Source: Rostratula benghalensis (taxonomy: Eukaryota; Chordata; Aves; Charadriiformes; Rostratulidae). Taken from it: a DNA stretch of 64,000 nt. This document shows positions 11,905-23,862 of the stretch, in pieces. The stretch spans positions 1,615,342 through 1,679,341 of the forward strand of contig VXAI01000068.1 of the NCBI GenBank assembly GCA_013399305.1, written 5' to 3'. A model generated the notes under the pieces. That model saw only the letters and a list, made by a program, of their open reading frames with translations, was not told the origin of the DNA and ran no database searches. The position numbers and the translations under genes are program-made. The stretch's first letter is position 1; each line of letters opens with the position of its first letter.

Positions 11905-14900
11905 TAGCCCCCTCAAAATGCAATTATTCTTGCTTATAACTCAAAAGTTTGCCATTGTAAAGGAGATTTAAAGTCTGGCCTGATCTTTACTGAAACACCT
12001 AACAAAATGAAGGCTTTAAAAAGCTGCTTTGAGGTCGTCTTCAAAATTCACCTTGCTAGCCCCAATTCTTAGCAAGACAATGCCCGTAATACCTCTCCCT
12101 AATGGACTCAAACCTATGCCGACGCTCTGCCCACAAAAGACATCTCTGCCCAGCAATCATCCTTCCTACTTGCAAAAGCCTTTCAACTATGCAAAGATTG
12201 AATAGCTGTTTCTTTCCCTGACAATCCCTCCGCTGCTCCTGCTATAAAAGGCTAAAGAGATAACTTTGCTGACCTTAAGGTGAACAAGCCGCAGAGCTGG
12301 CAATTTCCATCCCTTCTGCTGGAGTAGATGATTTTGAGGGAGAATTACATGCAACCGCCTAACAGAAAGCAAATCTAATTAACTTGCACCTACTCATTCA
12401 GAGCCTGAAAGTCAAATTAACTGTGACACCGAGCAACACAAAGACAAATGTAAAAACACACTTCTGCATGAAATTCAGACGCAGTCTTTCATGTCGCAGA
12501 TGTATTTAGGACAATCTAATACAGACAAAGCCCAGACGTGCGAGACACTGGCTGATCTGAGGCTGCAAACCAGACGTGTATTTGTGCTGCTGTGGCTATA
12601 TCCGAACTGGCAGGGTGAGGAAGAAGGTCTTGGGGATGGGAAATACTACATAAGGCTTGTTTTTAAACTAACTTTCCAGGTATCAGGCTAGATCTCCTCT
12701 TGGGATTCAGTCCAGTAACTGTGATATAGTCAGGTACTGACATGATTGATGCTTTTTTTTATGTTACACACTTGGATTGATACTGTAAAACTACAGGAAT
12801 CATTTCCCAACCTGTGTTATGTTGCCTGCAGTGTCAGATGGATTGGTGAGTTAGCAGAAGCCCAACTCACTCAAGTGGCAGAGAGCCCTCTCACTCTCTT
12901 GTGTACTGCAGGAGAATAAACCACATATTAAACAAAAACCAAAGGAAACCCACCACTTGACCAAAGGAAACCTACTCCTGCCTCTTTTACACTCACACAG
13001 TCCTGGAGCTATAAGAAAAGCAAGAGGAGGAAAAGCAGCCCCGTGAATGTGTAACTGCAGGCTGCTGGCAATGGAGCAGCGTGGTGCTTCCCTGTGGAAC
13101 ACAGTAGTTGTGCAGCCCCAGGCTGGACCACACCACCTTTCTGTTTGGGACAAAAAGTAACTCACCAAAAAAATAGTAAATTTTCCAACAGGAACAAGGA
13201 TCGAGTCTATCCAGGAGGATTCACATCATGAAATCAGGTTGGGCACAGCACAGAAATTATCCCTGCTTTCCTTTCCCAACAGTACCAACGCATTCAGGAT
13301 GAAAGGTGAATGCATTTCCTTACTTGAGAGGATGAGACAGGTGGTCACTGTTGAATCTTTTATACTGAAAGACCTCCAAAATAATTTAACACATTAAGAA
13401 GCTATCACCATGCCCATGCTGCTGGTACGGAAGGCAGCACCAGGGGGGACCGGATACCTCTCCAGCAGCCAGGTTCCTCCCCAGCAGCTCAGGAAGGTCC
13501 CTGAGAAGTGCCAAGCCTGACTGGGGAAGGCATGATCAAATCCATGCACTGCAGAGCAAGAAAATGCTGAATTGAGCTAAGCTACATTGATAATGACACA
13601 TTTTATTATTTTTTTTCCATTTTTCTTAAGTTATCTCTCCTATTCTTTAATCAATGACCAAACCTTACAGGCTGCTGGAATGAAAACTGTTTTGCACGTG
13701 GCAAATAATATTAGGATCTAATAAAGGGCACGGTCTTGCCCTGTTTCTAACAGCATCCAAACTCTTTTTTTTTTTTTTTTCCCCTTAGGAAACTGGCAAT
13801 CAATGTTAACAGGCACACTGTCGCAAATTCATCGTGTTTTAGGGTCTTCAAGGGCTGCCAGAGCTATGTTGGATACCAATGATGCCGCATACTGAATCTG
13901 TGCAATGGAAGCTTCTTTGGCAGGAGAAACACCAGCCCCTTCTGCCCCAGGGTGGTACAGAAGGTGAGGAATATTTGCCTGCCATGCAACTGACCAAAGG
14001 AAAAGGGAGTTGGGAGACCCAGAATTCAAACAAACACAGGGGTTTAGCATCCAAGATGTCTAAGTTTTGGTGTCTACAACACTTAATGCACCAGACCCTT
14101 TGTTTCTCTTAAAAATAAATGCTGATTTACATTTGCAGTAGCCAGGCAGACACTGAAAACTCAGGGCTACAGAAGCAGCTGGCTTTCAGAAAAATATGAA
14201 AATAGAAGAAAAAAGACCAATTATTATTGTACACTATGTCTAAAATGTTACTCGTTGAAGTGAAAAAAGCAGTCACTGTCCCTTTGTTTCATGGGCTTTT
14301 AATAAAAGCAAGGGAAATTAGAGACAAAACTTTCTAAAAGAACACTAGAAAATAAAATCTCGTTCCTATCCAAAAGCTCTGGGATGTGGTTTCAAGCCCA
14401 AGCACTGAGGCTCCATTCCTACATCTGCTGGGAGGAATGTGAACACACATCTCCTCTCCCAGATCAGAATCATAACCATCAAATAGCACAGCACAGCGTC
14501 TCCACCTCCGGACTGCCAAAATTTGTATTCATCCGGAGAACAGAAGAATGTAAACACTAGAAAGTGCAAATACCCTTTTTTTCCTAAAAACGTACAACAG
14601 CACAGTGGTTAAGCACAATCCACTAGGAAATGGATAATGGAAATTCAAATTACAGAGGCAAACAAAAAGAGCTGAATGCTGCTCTGCCTCAGCCTTGACA
14701 GAGGAGTTATTCCTTGACTGAGTTTGACCTGAATTTTCACTTACAAAGGCAAAGTAAACAGAAACCCAAATCCAACTTTATAATATCATTGTTGTTATCT
14801 TAAATGTAGAATGAAGAGTTTAAGAAATATGTACCTAAAAAGATTCCTAATCCAAAATATAATAATAACAAAGCCCTAAAAATGTTTGCTCCTGACTTTA

Positions 14901-15011
14901 AGATCTCAGTATGCTTAGTGAGCACACATACCAGGTTAGAAAATCAGGATTTCAATCTCTAGCTACGTGCACTCATTTCACTAAACGGCAATTTATCATC
15001 TAGCGTTTAGT

Positions 15012-15303
15012 GTTGGTCTCTCTTCGCAAGTAACAAGCGACAGAATGAGAGGAAATGGGCACAAGTTGCACCAGGGGTGGTTTACAATGGATATTAGGGA
15101 AAATTTCTTCACTGAAAAGGTTGTCAAGCATTGGAACAGGCTGCCCAGGGAAGTGGTTGAGTCACCAGCCCTGGAGGTATTTGAAGGATGGGCAGATGTG
15201 GAGCTGAGGGCCATGGTTTAGTGGTGGACTTGGCAGTGCTAGGTTAATGGTTAGACTCGATGATCTTAAAGGTCTTTTCAAACCTAAATAATTCTGATTC
15301 TAA
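15012..15303 (+). mobile_element. CR1 LINE 3' fragment, plus orientation
   Basis: The fragment begins in the TTGGTCTCTTCTC.CAAGTAACAAGCGA block and ends with aataattctgattctaaa, a damaged CR1 tail. It contains the [23 protein letters not shown] nucleotide block (cattggaacaggctgcccag) and the GGTTGGACTCGATGATCTTAAAGG-type end. It is followed directly by an A/T run at 15310-15321. Confidence 0.93.
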
Positions 15304-15428
15304 ATAACTTTTTTTTTTTTTTAATTAACAAAAGGAACAAAAGCATTTTGTCTCACTGTTCAGCAAACTTTATACAACTGTGACAAGACAGAAAACCAAA
15401 AGTAGCAGAAATTCTAGCACATGCCTTT

Positions 15429-15518
15429 CATAGAATCACAGAACAGTTAGAGTTGGAAGGGACCTTAAAGATCATTGAGTTCCAACCCCCCTACCGTGGC
15501 CAAGGACATCTCTTGCAA
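15429..15518 (-). mobile_element. Short CR1 3' tail fragment, minus orientation
   Basis: About 90 bp beginning catagaatcacagaacagtt and continuing through gttggaagggaccttaaaga to a CCAACCCCCCTACCGTGGCCA block. This is the reverse complement of the last part of CR1. It lies 125 bp from a plus-oriented CR1, so the two tails face each other. Confidence 0.9.
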
Positions 15519-16739
15519 CTTTTTCAGAAGATTTAACACAAAAGTAAAACCTTTTATGAAACATAATGAAATCTGAATTCTGTCTGAAATGGCATGAAAA
15601 AAACTTTCCATCATTTTGAAATGGAGACTTGAAGAGCTTGAAATCAGATCCATTAAGCCATTCTATTTTGATGGCATTCCTTTTATTTTCACAAATATAA
15701 AGTTTCTACACAAAAACTGTTTCTGAGCAGAAATTAACCTGTTTCAAGGTCAATAGATGTTCTGCTATTCAATTGTCTTCAAGTGTTTTCCAAAAGATCT
15801 GTCCCTCCCTTTTCCTTTTTCCCCTTTCCTTTGATTTTGACAAATGAAGAACCTCAACTGAAAAGTATTTAATCAAAAAACATTCCCCAGCTCTCTTTCC
15901 CTGTTCTTGTGCTCCTCTCCAAGTAATTCCCGATTACAGATTTTCCTTGTAAAAATTGCTGTGATTTTTGCTTGCACCTTGTGGTGTGGACACACAGATC
16001 TTTGTAGGACCAAATATTTAAATGAAAAAAATATATTCTTTACAATGCAAAGAACTCTTCAGCTCCCACCTGAGGATTGTACCATTGTAAAACCAAAGGA
16101 AACTTTTTTGTGGGGTTCAACAGCATAACTTAAGTGTCAGTGAAAAACTGAGAACAAGTATCAGGCATGTTTCCCACTACTGCCACCTATTTCACAGGAG
16201 AAAGGACACCTCATCTGCCATTCCCATCAATCACACACTTTTTAGCAAAGAGGCCAAAATGAACATCCTGCCAGTACTCCAGCATCTCTAAGAAGTGAAT
16301 GCACTCAATCTTTTAGTCCTTATAAAACTAGCTTGCACCCAACCCCACCAAAATCCAATTTGCGGCCAGAGACTCTTCTTTCACGCCAAGGAGCCATCAG
16401 CAACACAGCCTTGAAGATTGCACATCAATACATTAAACAAATTTTATAATAAATTAGACATCTTTGCCATCACGTTATAAATTAGGAGATGAGCACACGG
16501 TTCCTCTCTTCATGTGGTCTTCAGTGGCTCCCGTTATCTGCTATTTTCCTGCAAGAACCAGGCAGGGTGGTGTCAAAGCCCTGGCAGAGCAGCAGCTCGG
16601 AGCCTGCCTATCTGGGCAAACCAAAAATGGTAAAATGAACCAACTTTCTGTTTTGTAATTTGACTTTTTTAGCTGGGCCTCTTCTAATTAAACTCTGAAA
16701 TTAACATCATGTTGTTCAGAAACTGTCCCCCCTCACAGT

Positions 16740-17349
16740 GATCAGACCTGGTTTATCCCAAGGAATGGTGTGCAGAGAGGCCCTGGCTTATACTCATTGC
16801 TAGAACAACCAAGGGCAGGGAATTTCGTTATTTGCCCCGTTGGAGGGTTGGAAACGGAAAGCATTGAGGGGAGACCCCTGTGGTGAGGAAGGGACAGGAC
16901 AGGTGACCCAAAATGACTAACTGGGGTATATATCCCATCCACATCATGCTCAGTATAAAAGCTGAGGGAACAAAAAGTCAATTCTCTTTCTTCGATGGCC
17001 AACGTCTGAGGAGGACCCTGTCTGTTCGTCTGCCTTTGACTCCGATCTGAGCATTCCTGACTCCAGAGCTGGAATCCAGCTCCTGTCCATCACTGAGCCC
17101 AGTCTGGGACTTTTCCCTATGCCTGCTGGTGATGTGATTGTCATCCTGGGTGCTTGATCAGGTTTTGTATATATTGTATCTATTTCATTATTTTCTTTTT
17201 ACTTTAATTGTAGTACCAATACTTCATTGAAGTAGTTTAGTTCATTCTAAACTCATGAATCTCCCTATCTCTTCCTTTCCTTTCTTTTCTGGGGGGAGGA
17301 AGAGCCATCTGTCAGTCTGGTTTTGGTAAATTTGGCTGAAACCTCGACA
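16740..17349 (+). mobile_element. Solo LTR of an avian endogenous retrovirus (ERVL-like), plus orientation
   Basis: The block has LTR-like organisation. A U3-like part is followed by a TATA box (tataaaa, 16954-16960). Next comes a probable R region from about 16985, a pyrimidine-rich U5, and a 3' end reading ggctgaaacctcgaca (17334-17349) that finishes in CA. The segment with TAGTTTAGTTCATTCTAAAC, then ctctggggggaggaagagc-like sequence and TCTGTCAGTCTGGTTTTGG, resembles avian ERV LTR 3' ends as I remember them. No gag, pol or env remains are visible on either side, so it is probably a solo LTR. The 5' boundary and the target-site duplication could not be fixed; the start given is approximate. 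It is antisense to THSD7B. Confidence 0.6.
16954..16960 (+). promoter_or_regulatory. Probable LTR TATA box
   Basis: TATAAAA inside the LTR-like block, on the plus strand. It is correctly placed for a retroviral promoter: about 390 bp upstream of the LTR 3' end, with a GC-richer stretch beginning about 30 bp downstream. Whether it is active is unknown. If it is, it would make an antisense transcript within the THSD7B intron. Confidence 0.4.
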
Positions 17350-18618
17350 CTGCCATTAAAGCATGTCTTGGGATATTCCTCTTTCTTGCCTCAGTTTTCC
17401 AGAAATTTAATTTGTGTCTCTCACTGGTAGTTACTCGGCAGCGTTGGTCAAAATAGGAAACCTCAGCCAGGGAAATGAAAAAAAAGCACAAGTAAGGTGC
17501 TTCTTTCCCATTTTGCTGCAGAGGCTTGGCCGCCTGCCAGACCCTGCCACGGGGGTTTATGCAAATGCATTTCCTCCTCTTGATCAGTAGCCACAAAATC
17601 ATCGCTCTCGCAAAGCGACATCTGGAAGATCAGGTCCATTCTTCAGAAGAACGGCAGCAAACATGCTGCACAACCCACATTACCAGGGGATGCTGAATGG
17701 GAGTCATTGTCAGGGGTATTTGAGGTCAGTAACACTCCAGCCCTGGAATTAAGCACGGATTGTATTTTAGGGTGGATTTCCAGGTTTGGATTTTAGGTCC
17801 AAAAGGAGAAAAGAGAAGCAATCCGGGCACAACCTTACCTTTTGCCCTCTATTCAATCAATGGGCTTTCCTCTTGTATGTGGAGTAAGAGTAAGGGATGG
17901 GGGCAGGCTCAGCTCTCTGCAGTGAATCTGAGACACAGCCTTAGCAGATGCTCCCAAAAAGAGGGCTACATCAGCAAAAAAATCCAGAAAGGAGTAAGGA
18001 AGAAGAAAGCTCGATCAGGGGTAGAGTGACTAAAACTAAAGCTCCCAGGACCTTCTCCAGAAATTCAATGTGTAACTCACACAGTAGCACAACAAAGAGA
18101 AAACATTTATACAAACAGTGTCTGCCATTCCCCATTTTAACAGCGAATACAGCGGTGAGTGTGTGAGGGCAGAGCAAGTGAAATTTTAACAAAGTCAGGA
18201 TCCCCTTCCCAGAGCCTCAGATAAGGAATGAGATACAAGGAGGCAGAAGAACAGCTAACAAGTGTTAGCAGATATAAACCTGCTGCTGGTCGCAAGGCAG
18301 CATAAATCACAAGTGACTCCATCAGAGTCAAGCAGCTACACGAGCATAAAATCTGTATATTTAGAATCGGCATATATTTAGAGACAAGTAATAAAGTCAA
18401 GATGTTAGAAACTGCTGGAACAGTTCAGGAAGCTTGACTTTTTTCCAACCAATAAAAAAGAAATCCATACTTTGCTACAGGTGTATTAGGAGGGGGTAAG
18501 AAAAAGGTTAGGATGTATATTTTCACCTCAGTATGGGTTTAAAACCACTGCAGACATTAACAGGGGCAGAGAATTGGACATAAAATAACCCCTTCCCTCT
18601 GCAATGTGAGTTTGTGCG

Positions 18619-18792
18619 GGTGCCAAGAGCTATAGATGACTGAGAAACAGACTGATCTCTGCAAAGTTCAGAAGCAGATTTTTTTTCAAGAACTTCCAAT
18701 GCCCTTGAAAAACAGAACACGAGAAGTTCTCTAGAAATCTTGACTTTCTCAGAACTCGCTCAATTTCTCAGTCATCTATAGCTCCTGGCACC
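18619..18792. repeat. Long imperfect foldback (inverted repeat)
   Basis: The outer arms are 18619-18647 and 18764-18792, 29 nt each with a single mismatch (core gagctatagatgactgagaaa-type sequence). Further complementary patches lie inside: agttc at 18665-18669 with gaact near 18752-18756, and agaacttc at 18689-18696 with gaagttct at 18723-18730. A single-stranded copy would fold into one extended hairpin of about 174 nt. Read on the minus strand, which is THSD7B sense, the outer mismatch becomes a G-U pair. No repeat family was recognised. Confidence 0.85.
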
Positions 18793-19581
18793 TGCCCAAA
18801 TCCAACCCGAAGTCAAATGGCAGAGCTTAGAGAGCTTAAATTTAAGTGCAAGAAATCGAGAGAATAAATCTTCCCGTTATTTGCTGCGCATTACTGTAAC
18901 CTTCAAATTTGAATTGCAGCAAAGCAACCTACATAGACTAAGAGGCATTGTTAGATAATACATATGAGGACAAGAAAGAAAAGCAAGTCAGGGATCCAGT
19001 ATCAGCATCCAGGAGCTACACCAAGACTGGAAGGCTCCTCAGGAAGCGGGAGGACCATCACGGGGTTTGCTCACAGGTCTATGTTTCCAAAAAACACCTT
19101 CCAGTAAATTCGCAAGGTGAAACTTTTCAGACTTATTTTACCCAGTGTTGATTTGTAAGAACAAACAAGTTTAAGCTCGTGCAATTTTAGCCTCTTCTCC
19201 CAAATATATGCAGTACATGACTGAGAATTAAACCTCCCTCTCCACAGCCAGGGCCTACCACCGGTGCAAAGTGATATATAATTCCATTCCCTCGATGTTT
19301 CCTCAAAACAACAACAAAAAACATCCAGAAGAGAATTATTAAAAACATAAAATGAATTAAACAGCCACAAATCGTAGAAGTATGCAAAATATCCAGCATA
19401 TGCTGGGCTTTACGAGAAGGGAATTAAATCAACAACAACAACAAAAAAAGACCATAAAGAATACACATAAAAATTTGCATTTAAAACTCAAGAACGTGTT
19501 TGCTGGAGCGCTGCCGTGCAGGGCAAGCGCTCTGTCAAACAAATCCACGGGGGGGAGAAAGATAAGATGAAGCACCCTTAC

Positions 19582-20377
19582 CTCAGGGCTGCGTTTTTTC
19601 CATCGCTCCTTACACACCTGAGCTGCCTGGTTTGGTAACCGATCTCCACCTCCCCGGCGTGATGGTGGGGTTTAGAGCTTTGAAGTCCAGATGTACTTTG
19701 CTCTCCAGATTCCAAACCGAAATCCGGCATAGTCCTCCCCGCCAGGTCAACGTCTTTAGGATGGGGCAGGCGACATTTGCCCCAGGACCCCACTCGGAGG
19801 CTGTAGGTGTGCTCCTCCTCGCCGAGAGGACAGGCAGGACCGCTGCAGGCTCTGGATTCGGTCAGGTTGGGACACGGGGCACCCCCGTAGAGGGGAGGAG
19901 CGATGACCGCCCGCGTCCGGTGCTGCAAGCTCTTGGTGCAGCCCGTGCCGCACTGGGACCAGCTGGAGAACTGGGACACCACGCAGTCCCGCGGGCAGGG
20001 CACCAGGCAGGCTTGCTCGGCAGGCGGCTGCGGGGTGAAATACTCACATATTTCATCAGCCACGATGGTTCTGTTCAGCTTCTGGAGGCAGCGGACGCTC
20101 CGGCGCTGCAGGCCGTGCTGTGCCGTGACGCAAGCCCCGGCTCCCACCTCACCGCCGGCAATGGGGACGAGCCCGCACCTCTCCCATCCTGAAACCTCCC
20201 ACTCGAACAGCTCCAGGTGCCAGTCACAGACTCTGAAGCATCTCCTCTGGCTTTCGGGTTTGTCCTTCTGCTGGCAGTTGGCGTGGTACGTCGTCCAGCC
20301 CTCCGCGTGGGTGCACCAGACGGCTCGGCTCCGAACGCCCCCCGAGCCGCAGTCACCGACGCACCGGCCCCAGTGAC
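19582..20377 (-). CDS. THSD7B: THSD7B internal exon (TSP1 repeats 1-4, partial), first of three visible exons
   Basis: This exon codes for an N-terminal extracellular part of THSD7B, a large type I membrane protein built from tandem thrombospondin type 1 (TSP1) repeats. On the minus strand it follows the acceptor ttctctttctgcag and ends at ctgag|gtaagg. It is 796 nt long, starts with the last two bases of a split codon and ends with the first two bases of the next (AG|C, Ser). The frame is open throughout. In order it encodes the rest of TSP1 repeat 1 (HWGRCVGDCGSGGVRSRAVW, then CFRVCDWH), repeat 2 (FEWEVSGWERC, LNRTIVADEICEYF, ACLVPCPRDC), repeat 3 (FSSWSQCGTGC, RAVIAPPLYGG, CPNLTESRAC) and the start of repeat 4 (IGYQTRQLRCVRSDGKNAAL). 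LNRT and NLTE are N-glycosylation sequons. The LNRT...EICE block, RAVIAPPL and IGYQTRQ fit THSD7B better than its paralogue THSD7A. Exon number is uncertain because the signal-peptide exon was not found. Confidence 0.95.
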
Positions 20378-20932
20378 CTGCAGAAAGAGAAATGTCTTGA
20401 GAAAATGCCATGCAAAACTGTCACAGACCTGCCCTGACAACCAGCAGGGCATCCAAACCACACCCTGCCATGTTTTGAGAAGTAAATAACTACCAGCTGG
20501 TTCCCAAAAATCAGTTAAAAGCTTCCTAAAGGCTGCAGTTCATTCCTCCTCCTACCATCCTGCCATACTCCCATCACAAGGGCACTTGGAAAAACTTGGG
20601 GTGGGGAGGAAGGGTGAGGAAAAAATGCCCAAAAACATCTCATATTAAAGGTAGACCAGGCACATTTCTGTAGCAGTAAAATGCATCCCATAGCCTGAGG
20701 AAATATGAATATTTAATTTCAGTTGTACAAATGAATATAAAAATGATCATAAAGGAACAATAATCTAATAGGAAAAGAAAGTCAAGTTAGGTAAGAGGAA
20801 AACAGTCCGAATAGAGCAATTAGTCAATGGAATAAACTGCACTGGGAAGCAGCCGAATCAGCATCTGCGGTGGTAAAGAGGTGAGGATAAATACTATGAA
20901 AATAAGAGAATACTCTTAATACAAGCTTGAAA

Positions 20933-21130
20933 TCATAGAATGGTTAGAGTTGGAAGGGACCTTAAAGATCACCAAGTTCCAATCCCCCTGCCCTGGCCAG
21001 GGACACCTCCCACCAGAGCAGGTTGCTCAAAGTCCCATCCAGCCTGGCCTTGAACCCCTCCAGGGATGGGGCATCCACAGCTTCTCTGGGCAACCTGTTC
21101 CAGTGCCTCAGCACCCCCATAATGAAGAAA
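20933..21130 (-). mobile_element. CR1 LINE 3' fragment, minus orientation
   Basis: The fragment starts tcatagaatggttagagttg and continues ggaagggaccttaaagatca, then CCCCTGCCCTGGCCAGGGACA, TCCAGCCTGGCCTTGAACCC and GGGCAACCTGTTCCAGTGCC. This is the reverse complement of the last 200 bp of a CR1 element. It is well preserved and close to the right-hand CR1 copies near 43.9 kb and 58.1 kb. Confidence 0.95.
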
Positions 21131-21878
21131 TGGAGGAAATGACTCAGTACAATAGAGCATGTACTGCAGGATGGGTCCTGCAGGGTGCTGGTCTGAGAGC
21201 AGAATGAGAAGATTCCTCACATGCATCAACCTTTTTAATTGCCCTGGATTGTACATCGAGCAAGCCCCTTCCATTTGCCACACGTGGCACTATAAGAGGC
21301 AGTAAAGCTAAGCATTTGGGAAGGGAAATTAAACCAAAATTAAACCCAGCAATGTCATTTTTAGTTCTGGAGTACATGAACATATATATGTAATCATATT
21401 AATCTTATTTGAGGATTTGCAAGTGGATGTAACCAGACAAGGCTAAATAGAAAGATTTTTCTGTGACAGTGTTATTCAAAAAAAAAATCCACCAAGCTAA
21501 AAAAATAATCTGAGGGCTATAAAGTACAAAATTGTTTGCCAACTGAAGAGAAAACATAGAGAAAAAGCACTTGGTCCGAATCTTAACATATTAAAAGGAT
21601 TTTGATGATCGTGTCTCAAAAGGGCCTCATCTCATTTCTAACTTTAAAAACTTCCCAATGCCTCACAACAGAGTCATTTCACTCGGGAAGAACATCGCAT
21701 GTGTAATTTTCACTTGAAAATACCCTGTAACTACCCAATCTTTTGTATTTTTTCAAGGCAGAAAATGTACTTACAATAAATAGGTCGATTCATATTAAGA
21801 AATGCTACTCCCGTCAAGTTTTTTAAAATTGATTTTAAAACTACCAGAATCAGTTACATGCTTGCATTATAAGACCAA

Positions 21879-21891
21879 ACACACACACACA
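21879..21891 (+). repeat. (AC)n microsatellite
   Basis: A short run of about six AC units. Confidence 0.9.
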
Positions 21892-23862
21892 AAACACCAA
21901 AACAGCCCCATAATGGCTGCAGTTATAATACCAGGTATTTCATCCAGCTGATGGTGGTTTTGTTGGTAATGCCTTTGCTCTTTCTTCCCAAACAGAGGAG
22001 TTAATCCTCCGCAGCCAGGGGCTTGACATCGTGCAATAAAACATAAAAATAAATAAATTAAAATTCCTGGGTTGTTTTTTTTGTTGTTGTTGTTAATGAA
22101 AGAAGAACATGAAATAGGAATTGGATGCAGCCGAGCTTCTCCAGCCCATCCCATGCTCTTGCCATGTCCCTTCTGCAGGTGCTCCTCCTCCCTCATCCTC
22201 CAGGCCAGGGCTGGAACTCTGCCCTCGGGCCAGCACCTTCTCCCACAGCCAACAGGTTCTCAGAGTCGTCAGGGTTTAGACAGCTCCAGCTTTTGCTGAA
22301 GGCTGTGTGAAAAATCCTCGTCCCTTTTATGCCGTTATTTCACACCAAAAGCTATCAGTGCTAGGAAGGACTCAACCATGACACGTATCTTGAATGGGAA
22401 AAGGCAGCTCTACAAGCCATACTACACTAACAACAGGCTTTCCACAGATTTTACATGCTTAAAAACTGAATATTCAAAAAAATGTATCTTTAAATATGCT
22501 TTTGAAGTTCAGTTACATGAAGAGATCTATTGACAGCTTAAATGTTCATCCTTGATACGTCACCTTGATCTAAAAGAATATTCTCATACAAATGCCAACA
22601 GGATTCTAAACCAAACATCAGATTGAGGATATACTATCATCTCACTAAAAAGAATAGTCAAAATTTAAACCTCAAGTACTAGGTGGCTTTTTGTTAACAA
22701 AGCAAAGTAACTACCACAAACTAAGGATTGCAATGCAGTAGTACCACGAGCTTATTTCAGCATTTATTTCTCTGAAGCAGTTCAGCAAAGGAAGTTTAAT
22801 TTTTTGCTATGAGGAAATTTCAGTGCAGGAAAAGTTTGGGTTTCACCAGTTTGGTCTTAAAGCAAAAATTCAAGAGTAATATTGTTTCACTTCAGCTTTG
22901 AGCCTAACAGTAATTTACTCATCAGTAGGACCCTGAAGCACACTACACCAATTAAGGATTTATTACTTATTTCTTAGGATAGCAAATAGCATTACAAACA
23001 GTGTTTAAAGAACTCCAGGAGTAATATAAAGCGGCTGTAGAAGAGGACTGCCCAAATTACACTCATCAAACCTACAACTGCTCTTTCACAACTGCACAGA
23101 ACTTGTTTCATTAGTACTTTTTATACGTTTCTGGGTGTTGCCCATGAACTACTCTGTTAGGCTGCAGATTTACCAATCCCTACATTAACAGGCTACAGAC
23201 AGACAGACACAGCCTAAGTCAGAAGCAAGAAGTGACGATTACTTGATGTCAGATGTGAATATAGAATGAAAAATTATCCAAAAAAAAAAAAGCAGGCATG
23301 GACTCCTAATTAATTATGCTATCATTAGACACATCACAATTTGCAACTATTCTCTGGCAAACACACTAAAGACGTAGCCTGCTCTTGGCATACCCAAAAA
23401 GAGGGATGAAAAATAAGGTTAAAAAAATCAGATGCAAATCCTATTACTATAGATTTTTTTCACTTCCTGATGATCTCCTCAGGATGCGGCAGTAAACTTA
23501 TCCACAATGTTTCATTGCTTAGTTAAATAAGTTCAGTAGCTTAAATGAAGAGAAGGATGTAAATACTTCCTAGTCAATAGTCTGCTTTGTAATTAGAATT
23601 TAATTATTTTGAGAAGAGTCATGTTAAATTTTCACTTTCCTTGAAATAAATCCGAGTCAATTAAAAGAAACATCTCGGCACAATGTGACTAATAATATTA
23701 ACTACATTTTATTCAAAACCCAAGGAAATTTAGGCATCAAAAGCTCGACCTTCAGCAAGATGTTTCATAGCACCCGATATGGAATGGAAGGCCAATGGTA
23801 ACTAAAGCAGAAGACTGAATAAAATGAAATATATTTCACTGTATCCTTGAATGAAATATTTT

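Larger units (their letters stand above)
9598..19581 (-). other. THSD7B intron of about 10 kb between the first and second visible exons
   Basis: The intron is bounded by gtaagg (19581-19576) and ttactgcag (9606-9598) on the minus strand. It holds CR1 pieces (about 11419-11904, 15012-15303, 15429-15518), an ERV-type solo LTR (about 16740-17349) and a foldback sequence at 18619-18792. The remaining stretches (9606-11418, 11905-15011, 15519-16739, 17350-18618, 18793-19576) show no exon or RNA gene. They hold only small simple repeats such as a T16 tract at 13765-13780, CATC repeats near 9985-10000 and CAA repeats near 19430-19446. Confidence 0.85.
20378..23862. other. Non-coding flank or intron upstream of the first visible THSD7B exon
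   Basis: AT-rich DNA that starts with the THSD7B acceptor (20383-20378). It contains a CR1 tail at 20933-21130 and an (AC)n run at 21879-21891. A modestly GC-richer patch lies at about 22120-22310, where overlapping short frames show no family resemblance. A short tandem duplication of a TGAAATATWTTTCACTGTAT unit sits at 23824-23870. No exon or RNA gene is seen. Confidence 0.75.

Noticed and set aside
13765..13790. T16CCCCTTAG as a plus-strand splice acceptor
   Set aside because: It is a good polypyrimidine/AG string, but no conserved plus-strand exon follows.
19632..20376. Long plus-strand open frames of 186 and 157 codons
   Set aside because: They lie opposite the GC-rich THSD7B exon, lack any domain, and are explained by low stop-codon density in GC-rich sequence.
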